Positions 9,567 through 17,020 of a DNA stretch of 64,000 bases are shown here, in pieces. Made by a program: the position numbers and the translations under genes. Location: positions 29,103-93,102 of the forward strand of contig NZ_LANI01000024.1 of NCBI RefSeq assembly GCF_000982415.1. The letters are read 5' to 3'. Each line of letters starts with the position of its first letter. The first letter of the stretch is position 1. A model generated the notes under the pieces. It had not been told where the DNA came from. It did no database searches and worked only from the letters and a program-made list of their open reading frames with translations. Origin of the DNA: Kiloniella litopenaei. Lineage in GTDB: Bacteria > Pseudomonadota > Alphaproteobacteria > Kiloniellales > Kiloniellaceae.

Positions 9567-10129
9567 TGTTCTATGTTGATAAAGAAAACTATACGGAAAT
9601 TGACGAGAAAAAATCTCGCTTTATTTCCTATCTCATGCCCATTTCTTCTTTTGAAAATCGTTTAAACGAATTACGCGAAGAATATAAGAAAGCCAATCAT
9701 CATGTTTGGGCTTTCAGAAGATTCAATCAATATGATCAAGTTGAAGAGGGATCGAGTGATGACGGAGAGCCAGCGGGAACTTCTGGTCCACCTACGCTTA
9801 AAGTCCTTCAGGGAAATTCTTTAATTAATACAGCCGTTATTACCGTTCGTTTTTTTGGGGGAACAAAACTGGGGACAGGTGGCTTGGTTCGGGCCTATAG
9901 TGAAAGTGTGAAACAGGTTATCCAAAACGCCACCCCCAAAGCCTATGTTAAGCTACAACAACAAACACTTTCGTTGCCTTTCAAGTCTATTTCCCATGCA
10001 GAATATCTCTGTGATCAAATTGGCATTAAGATTATTCATAAAGACTTTGGTGCTGACGGGGCAACTTTTCAAATAGAAGGGATAGAAGAGAAAATATCTA
10101 TGTTATTGGAGCAACTTAATCTTCGATAA
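9566..10129 (+). CDS. IMPACT/YigZ family protein
   Basis: The 187-residue protein has the UPF0029 N-terminal domain: KKSRFISYLMPI (about 14-25), KANHHVWAFRR (about 42-52), SDDGEPAGTSGPP (about 64-76) and FFGGTKLGTGGLVRAYS (about 94-110), all hallmarks of YigZ and eukaryotic IMPACT. A second small domain follows from about residue 130. The biochemical role in bacteria is not firmly established; IMPACT affects GCN2 signalling in eukaryotes. It is coupled to the MlaF-like gene by the TAATG overlap, with no obvious functional link. Confidence 0.9.
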   Translation: MFYVDKENYTEIDEKKSRFISYLMPISSFENRLNELREEYKKANHHVWAFRRFNQYDQVEEGSSDDGEPAGTSGPPTLKVLQGNSLINTAVITVRFFGGTKLGTGGLVRAYSESVKQVIQNATPKAYVKLQQQTLSLPFKSISHAEYLCDQIGIKIIHKDFGADGATFQIEGIEEKISMLLEQLNLR

Positions 10130-10385
10130 TAGTATTCTGCACAGCAGACATTGCTTTTAATGACTTGGCCAGCGCAAGCAGTTCATTTCTGGCCAGCATC
10201 AGAGCCTCTTTATCCTTGGAAGAAAGGTTGTGTTGGGTTAACCGATACTGATAGATGCGATGTGCCTGTTTTGTCAAAACAGCCCACTTGCTATTTGGGT
10301 CATCCACCAAAGACAAATGCTTGGGCTGATCACGTTTAAGTGCAGCCGCAATATCTGTCGCGTTTTTTATGGCCCCCTGATGCAT
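10116..10385 (-). CDS. Small helical protein of unknown function
   Basis: I do not recognise this product. From the ATG it has 89 residues, is mostly helical and polar, with the segment KDKEALMLARNELLALAKSLKAM near the C-terminus. It overlaps the end of the YigZ-type gene by 14 bases on the opposite strand. The frame stays open 24 codons upstream of the ATG and reads like protein (TKFHADEEALGTGTSLMHQ), but the only start-like codon there is CTG at 10437-10439. The N-terminus is therefore uncertain. Confidence 0.5.
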   Translation of the reverse strand: MHQGAIKNATDIAAALKRDQPKHLSLVDDPNSKWAVLTKQAHRIYQYRLTQHNLSSKDKEALMLARNELLALAKSLKAMSAVQNTIIED

Positions 10386-10591
10386 TAAGCTTGTCCCTGT
10401 ACCTAAAGCTTCTTCATCTGCGTGGAATTTGGTTAACAGTCTCTTACTACAATTTAACTAAAATTGCTACTATAAAGCCCTTTATTTAAAGATTTGTATT
10501 ACAGACCTGAAAATGATTAAAAGCCCCCTCTTACAAGAAGGGGCGATATTTAAGGAATATTGTTTAATTAACTATAGAAGTTAACGTCTCT

Positions 10592-11395
10592 CTAGTGAGG
10601 TTTTTGATCAGGAGCTAAAGGGGCCGGATTCAAATTTCCAAGTTCCTTGGCCTGGTCTATAATCGGAATCAAATCAGACATAATTGTATCAAACAATTGT
10701 TCGAAACTGTTAATGACATAATAGATCGGTTGATAAATATCTATGCGGTAGTTTGTTCTAAAGATATTCAAAGGATCAAATTCCATAATGGTTGGTTCAT
10801 GGCTATCCATACAATAAACAGCTTCGCCGGATGATGATGCCAAGCCTGCACCATATATGCGATTTCCTTTGTCGGTCTTGATCAAACCAAATTCTACTGT
10901 AAACCAGAAAAGCCGCTGTAATGGCCACATATATTGTTTTTCGACAGAGAGAGCGAGCTTACCATATTCCTGCACATAATCTGCAAAAGACCGGTTGGTT
11001 AACATTGGGCAATGCCCATATATTTCATGGAAAATATCTGGCTCTTTTATGTAATCGAAATCCTCTCTTAAGCGAATAAATGTTGCGGCCGGAAACCGTC
11101 TGTTTGCCAATATTGCAAAAAAATCTTTGGGAGGAATGACAGCCGGAACAGATTCAACGCCAAACCCGGTAGCATCAAACAATCGTGCACTGATTTCTTT
11201 CAGTTGAGGAACCCTATGGTTATTGAGGCCCAAAAGATCCCTTCCTTTGATAAATTCATCACAAACCCGCCCCTCCAGAATTTGATTCTGTCGCGTGATT
11301 AAATCTCTCCAAATTTCATTCTCTGATCGGGTGTAGTGATATAAACCTTTAGAATCCGGTGTTTTCGATTCATAAGTCGAGCCTTGGTGTCCCAT
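10592..11395 (-). CDS. phhA: Phenylalanine 4-monooxygenase
   Basis: The enzyme hydroxylates phenylalanine to tyrosine with O2 and tetrahydropterin. The 267-residue product has bacterial length, without the eukaryotic regulatory domain. The iron ligands are visible: His123 and His128 in PDIFHEIYGHCP and Glu168 in FTVEFGL. RFPAATFIR (about 100-108) and GAGLASSSGEAVY are also family segments. The ATG is preceded by GAGGT with 6-base spacing. It is divergent from an Lrp/AsnC regulator gene, the usual arrangement for amino-acid-controlled catabolic genes. The pterin-recycling dehydratase (phhB) is not adjacent. Confidence 0.95.
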   Translation of the reverse strand: MGHQGSTYESKTPDSKGLYHYTRSENEIWRDLITRQNQILEGRVCDEFIKGRDLLGLNNHRVPQLKEISARLFDATGFGVESVPAVIPPKDFFAILANRRFPAATFIRLREDFDYIKEPDIFHEIYGHCPMLTNRSFADYVQEYGKLALSVEKQYMWPLQRLFWFTVEFGLIKTDKGNRIYGAGLASSSGEAVYCMDSHEPTIMEFDPLNIFRTNYRIDIYQPIYYVINSFEQLFDTIMSDLIPIIDQAKELGNLNPAPLAPDQKPH

Positions 11396-11525
11396 TTTTT
11401 ACCTCATTAATAAATCCCTGTTTTATTTGCTTATTTTATCTTAAAAAATGGGGTATTATATTCTAATAAGTCTCTTTAATTAACTTTTGAAACTACTTTT
11501 ATTCAACAATAATCAATATTTTAAA

Positions 11526-11987
11526 ATGATTGACCTTGATGTTCTTGATGTAAAAATACTTAGTCTTTTGCAAAAAGATGCATCTCTCTCCACGGCTGAG
11601 ATTGCTGCTGCCGTCGGTCTATCCCAGTCGCCTTGTTGGCGACGTATAAAACGTTTTAGGGATGAGGGACTAATCCGAAAGGAAGTATGTTTACTGGATC
11701 CTAAAGTTGCAGGTCTGGGCGTAACGGTATTTGCGACAGTAACGTTGGTTCAGCACAGCGAAGAACAAGTCAGGCAATTTGAAGATATTGTTGATCGTCG
11801 TCCAGAGATAATGGAATGCTACACCATTACGGGAAATCGGGATTACCTCTTGCGAATTGTGGCAAAGGATATTGAAGCTTATGACCGCATGCTCACTGAA
11901 CAGTTTTTACACTTACCGATTATTAATTCTGTAAATTCTCGTTTTGCTCTGCGTAATGTAAAATATTCTACTGAACTGCCTATTTAA
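11526..11987 (+). CDS. Lrp/AsnC family transcriptional regulator
   Basis: The product (153 residues from this start) has an N-terminal helix-turn-helix, LDVLDVKILSLLQKDASLSTAEIAAAVGLSQ-type with SPCWRRIKRF recognition helix, and a C-terminal RAM effector domain (VFATVTLVQHSEEQ and MECYTITGNRDYLLRIVAKD). ATG 11526 is preferred over an in-frame TTG at 11487 because it gives the usual family N-terminus; neither has a clear ribosome site. Divergence from phhA across 130 A+T-rich bases suggests it responds to phenylalanine or another aromatic amino acid and controls phhA. That is inference from position. Confidence 0.9.
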   Translation: MIDLDVLDVKILSLLQKDASLSTAEIAAAVGLSQSPCWRRIKRFRDEGLIRKEVCLLDPKVAGLGVTVFATVTLVQHSEEQVRQFEDIVDRRPEIMECYTITGNRDYLLRIVAKDIEAYDRMLTEQFLHLPIINSVNSRFALRNVKYSTELPI

Positions 11988-12034
11988 AATCAGAAATTAT
12001 AAAGTTATTTTTCTCTCGATCTAACTGAACATAA

Positions 12035-12048
12035 ATGACCAAAATCAA
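12035..12048. promoter_or_regulatory. Possible FNR-type box upstream of the multihaem gene
   Basis: ATGACCAAAATCAA matches TTGAT-N4-ATCAA with two mismatches, both in the left half; the right half is exact. Its centre is about 101 bases before the start of the multihaem fusion gene, close to the spacing of the clearer boxes before ccoN and fnr in this window. Confidence 0.35.
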
Positions 12049-12142
12049 GTCAAGATATACGCTTGTCCAATAAACTAATCCTATCACGGATAAGTAAGTA
12101 TTTTATGGTTTATCGCTTTATCAGCGTTCACGAGAAAATTAT

Positions 12143-15100
12143 ATGTTTTCATTTCAAAATACCAATTTTATTAACAAAAAATCCTATAAACAGAGACATA
12201 ATTTCGACGTCATAAATTTTTTAATAATTACCAAAAATTTCCTCTCTTCATTTTGGAAAAAAGAAGCTTACCGATCTCACCCTGCTGAATTTATTTTGTA
12301 TTTCCTGACTATTAGTGGATTGTTTTTATGGGATAAATTTGACTTATCCTGGAGCTTCCAACGCACAACTTTGACAATGCATATTTTAGTGTCATTAGTG
12401 CTTTTTCCTGTATTTGTTTTACCATTTTGGCTTGCTCATCGAAACGTGTTTTCAAAATCTCCAAAAATATTTTTACGAAGAACTGGTCGTCTTATCGAGT
12501 TTGGATTGATTGCCTTAACTTTAAGCGGCCTCTATTTATTTCTGTTGGGTAATCGTGGCGATTTTGCAGGCCAAATTGCCTATTGGACACACTTGTTATT
12601 GACCTTACCCCTTTTATTACTGGTCATACGTCATGCAATGCGTTGGTCTATTGTCAAAAACGTGAAATGGATGATCATTTTTTGTTTGGCATTATTGACA
12701 TTAATCGGCTCTTCTTTTGCTGCGACCGAGAGCACTTCGCTAATCACTGGGGATAATGGTTCTAAACTTTTTAGTGCCAATTATGACGCAGGTTCCGTTT
12801 CTTGGATTGATAAAAAAACTGGTGAACGCGTCGGTGAGATTGAAATTGGCGGCGATTTAAGACGCATAGCAATGGGCCAAAACAACACGATTGCAGTTAC
12901 TGATTACTCAGGTAAACGTTTGGTTTTGATTAACTGGCGTACAGCTAAGATAATAAAATCGTTTGATCTTGGGCTGCGCCCTTTCGGTGTTGTTTATGAC
13001 AGAAAAAACAATGTCTTTTGGGTAACATTATTCGAAGCACACGAATTGGTTGCCGTGCATCCGGAAAAAGGTATTGTCCATACAGCTAAAACAAGAGATA
13101 CGCCCCGTGGTCTCGCCTTACTCTCTGATAATCGGTTAATCGTAACTCATTCTCTGATCGGTGAGGTTTCAATCTACGATGCGCAATCAATTCCTCCTCT
13201 TCACTTAAACACAATCAAATTACACAAAAGTCAGGAACAAAACGAATTTCTTTCCCAAGGAGTTCCTCGTGTATTAGACGATATTGCCGTTAGTCCAGAC
13301 GAAACAGAGGCTTGGTTGCCGCATGTATTATGGAACTTTGATCATCTATTTCAGTTTCAATCGACCATTTTCCCCGCGATCTCCCTTTTAGATCTGCGCC
13401 CGGGTCATGAACAAGAATTAATAGAACGTCGAAAACATCTATTCCAACAAATCAACTTAAAAAGTCCTACTCAGAAACGTTTTGATGGCTCTCCAAAGAC
13501 ACTCATCATGTCCAATCCACATGATGCGGCATTTTCGGACGATGGAAGTAAAGTCTATATTACAATGGCCGCGAGCGAGGATCTTCTGGTTTTTAACCTC
13601 TCAGGTCGAGACCCAATCGACAAGACTGATACTGAAATTAATGATGCCAAAGCGTCTGAGATTGTCAGACACCTTCCAGGGGCTAATCCCCGTGCATTGG
13701 TTGTCGACGACAAAAGAATTTTTATTCAGAATGCCATGAGTCTGGATATTACGCTCTTAAAAGAGAATAGAGCAGGGCCTGTGGTGCAAAAAGCAGTCTT
13801 TGCCCGTACTGTAAGCAAAGATCCTCTTGATCCGAGTTTACGGCGGGGGAAAACACTATTTCATAGTGCTAATACTGACCGATATCCCAATGCACCAATG
13901 TCCGGTGATTTTTGGATGAGTTGTCAGTCTTGCCACGTTGACGGTTTTAATTTTACGAACGGATATTTATACGATGATACCCCCATTGATAAATACCGCT
14001 ATGCAAGAATTGGCCATGGCAATCTTTCCAAGATGATTGCTGGAGATTTTATTGGTGATTATCTACGCATAATTCAAGATACACAAGGCGGCATGGGACA
14101 TGACGGCGAGGGTGTTGCAGAGCTAATAGACCCCGACGCCCCCTCAGATGAAGTAGTTGAGATGATGCTTGATCTGCATGAATATATTTCTTCTCGTGAA
14201 AATTTGCCATTTGTATCCAGTTGGTTACGACTAGATAACGAAAATCAGTCAGTTCATGAAAGTGAGTGGGTTAATTCAGCCACCTGTGCATCATGTCATA
14301 CTGAAATGTTCGATCAGTGGGCTGATAGCCTGCATCGATTAATGGGTGAGTCAAATCCCTATTATATGGTTATGGAAGATGTCGCGGCTGCCACTGAGGG
14401 TGAGAATTTCAGGCAATGGTGCATGGGGTGCCATAGTCCTCAAGGTCTTCTTTCCGGCCAAACAGCAACAATGGGCCCAGGTCATATGTTCGAACAAGGT
14501 GGTTCATCACTCTTCGAAGCATTAGAACGTGACGAGCCTGATTTGGATGAAGGAACAGGATGTTTGTTCTGTCATCGTATTTCAAGTGTAGAAAATTCAA
14601 TGAGTTCTAGTGCAGGAGGCAATGCAAGTCTAACGGTTAACTTGTCTGATCGGAAAACATATGTCTTCGAAAATAGCACGAACAACACTCTGAGCTTCTT
14701 AGGCAATCATGCGATAAATGCAAAGCCAAGTACTCATGCAAATTCTTATAGCCAAAGCTTTTATGCAGATTCAAAATTATGTAGTTCTTGCCATAATGAA
14801 TTTGCCCCTGGTAGTGGATCGATAATCGTAAATACATTTGGAGAGTGGGAAAAATCATCTTTTAATAGACCTGATAATCCTGAAGAACATCGATCTTGCA
14901 TCGATTGTCATATGCATGGTGATATTCAGCGTATAGGCCAAGACATCCCGGGCACCTCAACAGATGGAGGGAGGGTAAAACCTAATGTTGTCACTCATCA
15001 GTTCACAGGGGCTAACTACCATTTAGTCGGATTGCGAAACTCAAAACTAGAACAAATGAGTATTGAGCTTTTGCAAACGGCAGCAACCTTAAAGACAGAC

Positions 15101-15586
15101 CTTACCGAAGACGGTAAATTAAACATACGAATAAAAAATATAGGCGCCGGTCACGCACTTCCAACTGGCGTTGCTGATTTTCGACAAATATGGCTTGATC
15201 TGAGTGTCTATTCTGCTGATGGCCGTGTGATATTAGAGAGCGGTAAGGTTGATGATAAAGGCTTCGTTGATCCTAATGCTAGATTCTTCCGTAAAGTCTT
15301 TGGTGATAAATATGGGAACCCTGTCGGCCTTAGATTTTGGCGTTATGAAAAAATGTTGGAAGATACAAAAATTCCAGCTGATGGCTTTCGAGATGAAGTA
15401 TTTGATCTGCCAGATGATATACAGTTTCCTATTCAGGCTAACGTTAAACTTATGTTCCGGACTTACCCACAATTTGTAACTAATCTGGTACGCGAACAAT
15501 ATCCGGCACTTCCTGCCCCCAAGACCGTTTTAATGACCGAAGAGTCAGTTGTTTTGAACAAACTGAATTATAAAAATCAGAAATGA
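12143..15586 (+). CDS. Membrane-anchored YVTN beta-propeller / multihaem cytochrome c fusion
   Basis: No single known family covers this 1147-residue protein. In order: about five membrane helices (about 48-64, 77-97, 115-136, 146-163, 174-193) with His80, His99, His150 and His164 placed as possible haem b ligands; a YVTN-type beta-propeller (about 205-545); a haem c domain with RRGKTLF and C594QSCH; and a multihaem block with CxxCH at 715, 760, 807, 880 and 919, including CASCHTEMFDQWADSLH as in cytochrome c554-like proteins. A C-terminal beta domain has NIGAGHALPTG. After helix 5 (SSFA-A) everything must be periplasmic for haem attachment. It probably moves electrons between the quinone pool and the adjacent copper protein, six bases downstream. 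Substrate and direction are unknown. Confidence 0.75.
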   Translation: MFSFQNTNFINKKSYKQRHNFDVINFLIITKNFLSSFWKKEAYRSHPAEFILYFLTISGLFLWDKFDLSWSFQRTTLTMHILVSLVLFPVFVLPFWLAHRNVFSKSPKIFLRRTGRLIEFGLIALTLSGLYLFLLGNRGDFAGQIAYWTHLLLTLPLLLLVIRHAMRWSIVKNVKWMIIFCLALLTLIGSSFAATESTSLITGDNGSKLFSANYDAGSVSWIDKKTGERVGEIEIGGDLRRIAMGQNNTIAVTDYSGKRLVLINWRTAKIIKSFDLGLRPFGVVYDRKNNVFWVTLFEAHELVAVHPEKGIVHTAKTRDTPRGLALLSDNRLIVTHSLIGEVSIYDAQSIPPLHLNTIKLHKSQEQNEFLSQGVPRVLDDIAVSPDETEAWLPHVLWNFDHLFQFQSTIFPAISLLDLRPGHEQELIERRKHLFQQINLKSPTQKRFDGSPKTLIMSNPHDAAFSDDGSKVYITMAASEDLLVFNLSGRDPIDKTDTEINDAKASEIVRHLPGANPRALVVDDKRIFIQNAMSLDITLLKENRAGPVVQKAVFARTVSKDPLDPSLRRGKTLFHSANTDRYPNAPMSGDFWMSCQSCHVDGFNFTNGYLYDDTPIDKYRYARIGHGNLSKMIAGDFIGDYLRIIQDTQGGMGHDGEGVAELIDPDAPSDEVVEMMLDLHEYISSRENLPFVSSWLRLDNENQSVHESEWVNSATCASCHTEMFDQWADSLHRLMGESNPYYMVMEDVAAATEGENFRQWCMGCHSPQGLLSGQTATMGPGHMFEQGGSSLFEALERDEPDLDEGTGCLFCHRISSVENSMSSSAGGNASLTVNLSDRKTYVFENSTNNTLSFLGNHAINAKPSTHANSYSQSFYADSKLCSSCHNEFAPGSGSIIVNTFGEWEKSSFNRPDNPEEHRSCIDCHMHGDIQRIGQDIPGTSTDGGRVKPNVVTHQFTGANYHLVGLRNSKLEQMSIELLQTAATLKTDLTEDGKLNIRIKNIGAGHALPTGVADFRQIWLDLSVYSADGRVILESGKVDDKGFVDPNARFFRKVFGDKYGNPVGLRFWRYEKMLEDTKIPADGFRDEVFDLPDDIQFPIQANVKLMFRTYPQFVTNLVREQYPALPAPKTVLMTEESVVLNKLNYKNQK

Positions 15587-15592
15587 GGAAGC

Positions 15593-16108
15593 ATGTATCA
15601 GCACTTTTTCAGGATTCTTTCGATAACCTGTCTATGGTATCGAAATTTTATATTAACTTTTATCATCGGTTTAGGAGTTATGTTCACGAGTAATCTCGTA
15701 CATGCTGAAAACCATAGCATTGACCAAGTCATTGACCTCAATGCATTAACACCAGAGGAAATTTATCGATTTGATCCAAATTATTTATGGATAGAACCTG
15801 GCGATACTATCAGTTTTTTGAACTCCACTGGGAACCATACAGTAACGTCTATTAACGGGATGTGGCCCAAAGGTGCTCCGCTTGTAAAAATTGAACATAA
15901 ATCAGTCGCAAATGTTACCTTTGATATTCCCGGGATCTATGGATTTAAATGTAAGGTTCATGGTCGACATGGGATGTATGCGTTGATTGTCGTTGGGTCA
16001 CCTGATTCGAACATTAACGATCTTGAATTTTCAAACATTGGTAAGCTAGGGCGTAAAGTATTTGAAAATTTATTAGAAAGAATGAGAAAGGAAATGGCTA
16101 AGCGTTAA
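15593..16108 (+). CDS. Pseudoazurin-like blue copper protein (cupredoxin)
   Basis: The 171-residue product has a signal peptide ending near LVHA-E (about residue 38) and a cupredoxin domain with type 1 copper ligands: His82 in GNHTV, and Cys120, His123 and Met128 in CKVHGRHGM (C-x2-H-x4-M, the pseudoazurin/plastocyanin spacing). A basic helical tail of about 30 residues (NIGKLGRKVFENLLERMRKEMAKR) extends past the usual end. The ATG is 6 bases after the multihaem gene stop with GAGGA just upstream, so the two are one operon. It is the likely soluble periplasmic partner that exchanges electrons with the multihaem protein, and possibly with the cbb3 oxidase. Confidence 0.88.
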   Translation: MYQHFFRILSITCLWYRNFILTFIIGLGVMFTSNLVHAENHSIDQVIDLNALTPEEIYRFDPNYLWIEPGDTISFLNSTGNHTVTSINGMWPKGAPLVKIEHKSVANVTFDIPGIYGFKCKVHGRHGMYALIVVGSPDSNINDLEFSNIGKLGRKVFENLLERMRKEMAKR

Positions 16109-16222
16109 TAATGAAACCCCTTTTTAATCTATATTTTGAAATATGCTTCCTATTATAATACCCGCTATAAACCTCAAATGGCATTATCTGAGTCAGGGTT
16201 AACTATTTTTATAAGGACCAAA

Positions 16223-16720
16223 ATGCAAATCCGCAAAGAAGAGATCAAAGACCGCGCACAAGTTTTACAGGTCATACACGATGCCTTTGGTCAATGGGAT
16301 GAATGCGATCTTGTTAAACAGCTATATCTCGATAACGATGTTCTTTTTGGATTGGTTGCAGAAGAAGAAGGAACGATTATAGGTCACATACTCTTTAGCC
16401 CAATGGAAATAGGCTCGCCTGACATACAGATTAGAACTGCGAGTCTGGCACCACTTGCTGTTTCGCCAGATCACCAAGGTAAAGGGATAGGAAAGCAGCT
16501 TATCGAGCAAGGAATACAAACCTGCAGAGATATCGAAGACCTCTCGGGTATTATTGTTCTTGGTGAACCTGCGTATTATTCAAAGTTTGGCTTTCAAAGT
16601 TCTTTAACAAATCACCTTGAAGCGCCCTTTTCGGGTGAGGCGTTTATGGGATTGGAATTTAGAAAAAACATATTCCCTAAAGGTGGAAAAGTGACCTATC
16701 CCCAGGCATTTGGCCTATGA
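16223..16720 (+). CDS. GNAT family N-acetyltransferase
   Basis: From ATG 16223 (AAGGA 6 bases upstream) the product has 165 residues. It carries the GNAT acetyl-CoA loop LAVSPDHQGKGIGKQLIEQG (about 78-97) and IIVLGEPAYYSKFGFQ (about 110-125), typical of the YhbS/putative acetyltransferase group. An upstream in-frame TTG at 16136 would add 29 residues that do not resemble the family. The substrate cannot be named. It stands between the multihaem unit and the convergent cco maturation genes. Confidence 0.88.
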   Translation: MQIRKEEIKDRAQVLQVIHDAFGQWDECDLVKQLYLDNDVLFGLVAEEEGTIIGHILFSPMEIGSPDIQIRTASLAPLAVSPDHQGKGIGKQLIEQGIQTCRDIEDLSGIIVLGEPAYYSKFGFQSSLTNHLEAPFSGEAFMGLEFRKNIFPKGGKVTYPQAFGL

Positions 16721-16744
16721 GTTTAAGAGAAAATTTATCCTCGA

Positions 16745-17020
16745 CTAACAACATTTTGGAAATGATTTATTCAGCTTTTCCTGGCTAGTACTTTTCAAAT
16801 CATAATCTGAATCATCCAGAACGATATAGGCCTTTTTGCTTACATCAGATTTATTTTGATTTAAAACATTATCTTCCACCGTTTCATCATCAAAAACAGC
16901 TCTGTAGGCAGCACCTTCAAGATCATCATACTGCCCTGTGCGCAAAGACCACAAAAAAGCGATAAGCCCCAACAAGCCAAGAAGTAGGGCGATTGGAATA
17001 AGAAATGTAAGAGCTGTCAT
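16745..17020 (-). CDS. ccoS: cbb3 oxidase maturation protein CcoS/FixS with long tail
   Basis: The first 50 or so residues match CcoS: one membrane helix (about 3-24) followed by LWSLRTGQYDDLEGAAYRAVFDDE, the family signature. CcoS is needed for cofactor insertion into cbb3 oxidase. The usual length is about 50-70; here the polar tail runs to 91 residues and ends in FPKCC, two terminal cysteines. It overlaps ccoI by four bases (ATGA) and is the last gene of ccoGHIS. Confidence 0.9.
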   Translation of the reverse strand: MTALTFLIPIALLLGLLGLIAFLWSLRTGQYDDLEGAAYRAVFDDETVEDNVLNQNKSDVSKKAYIVLDDSDYDLKSTSQEKLNKSFPKCC

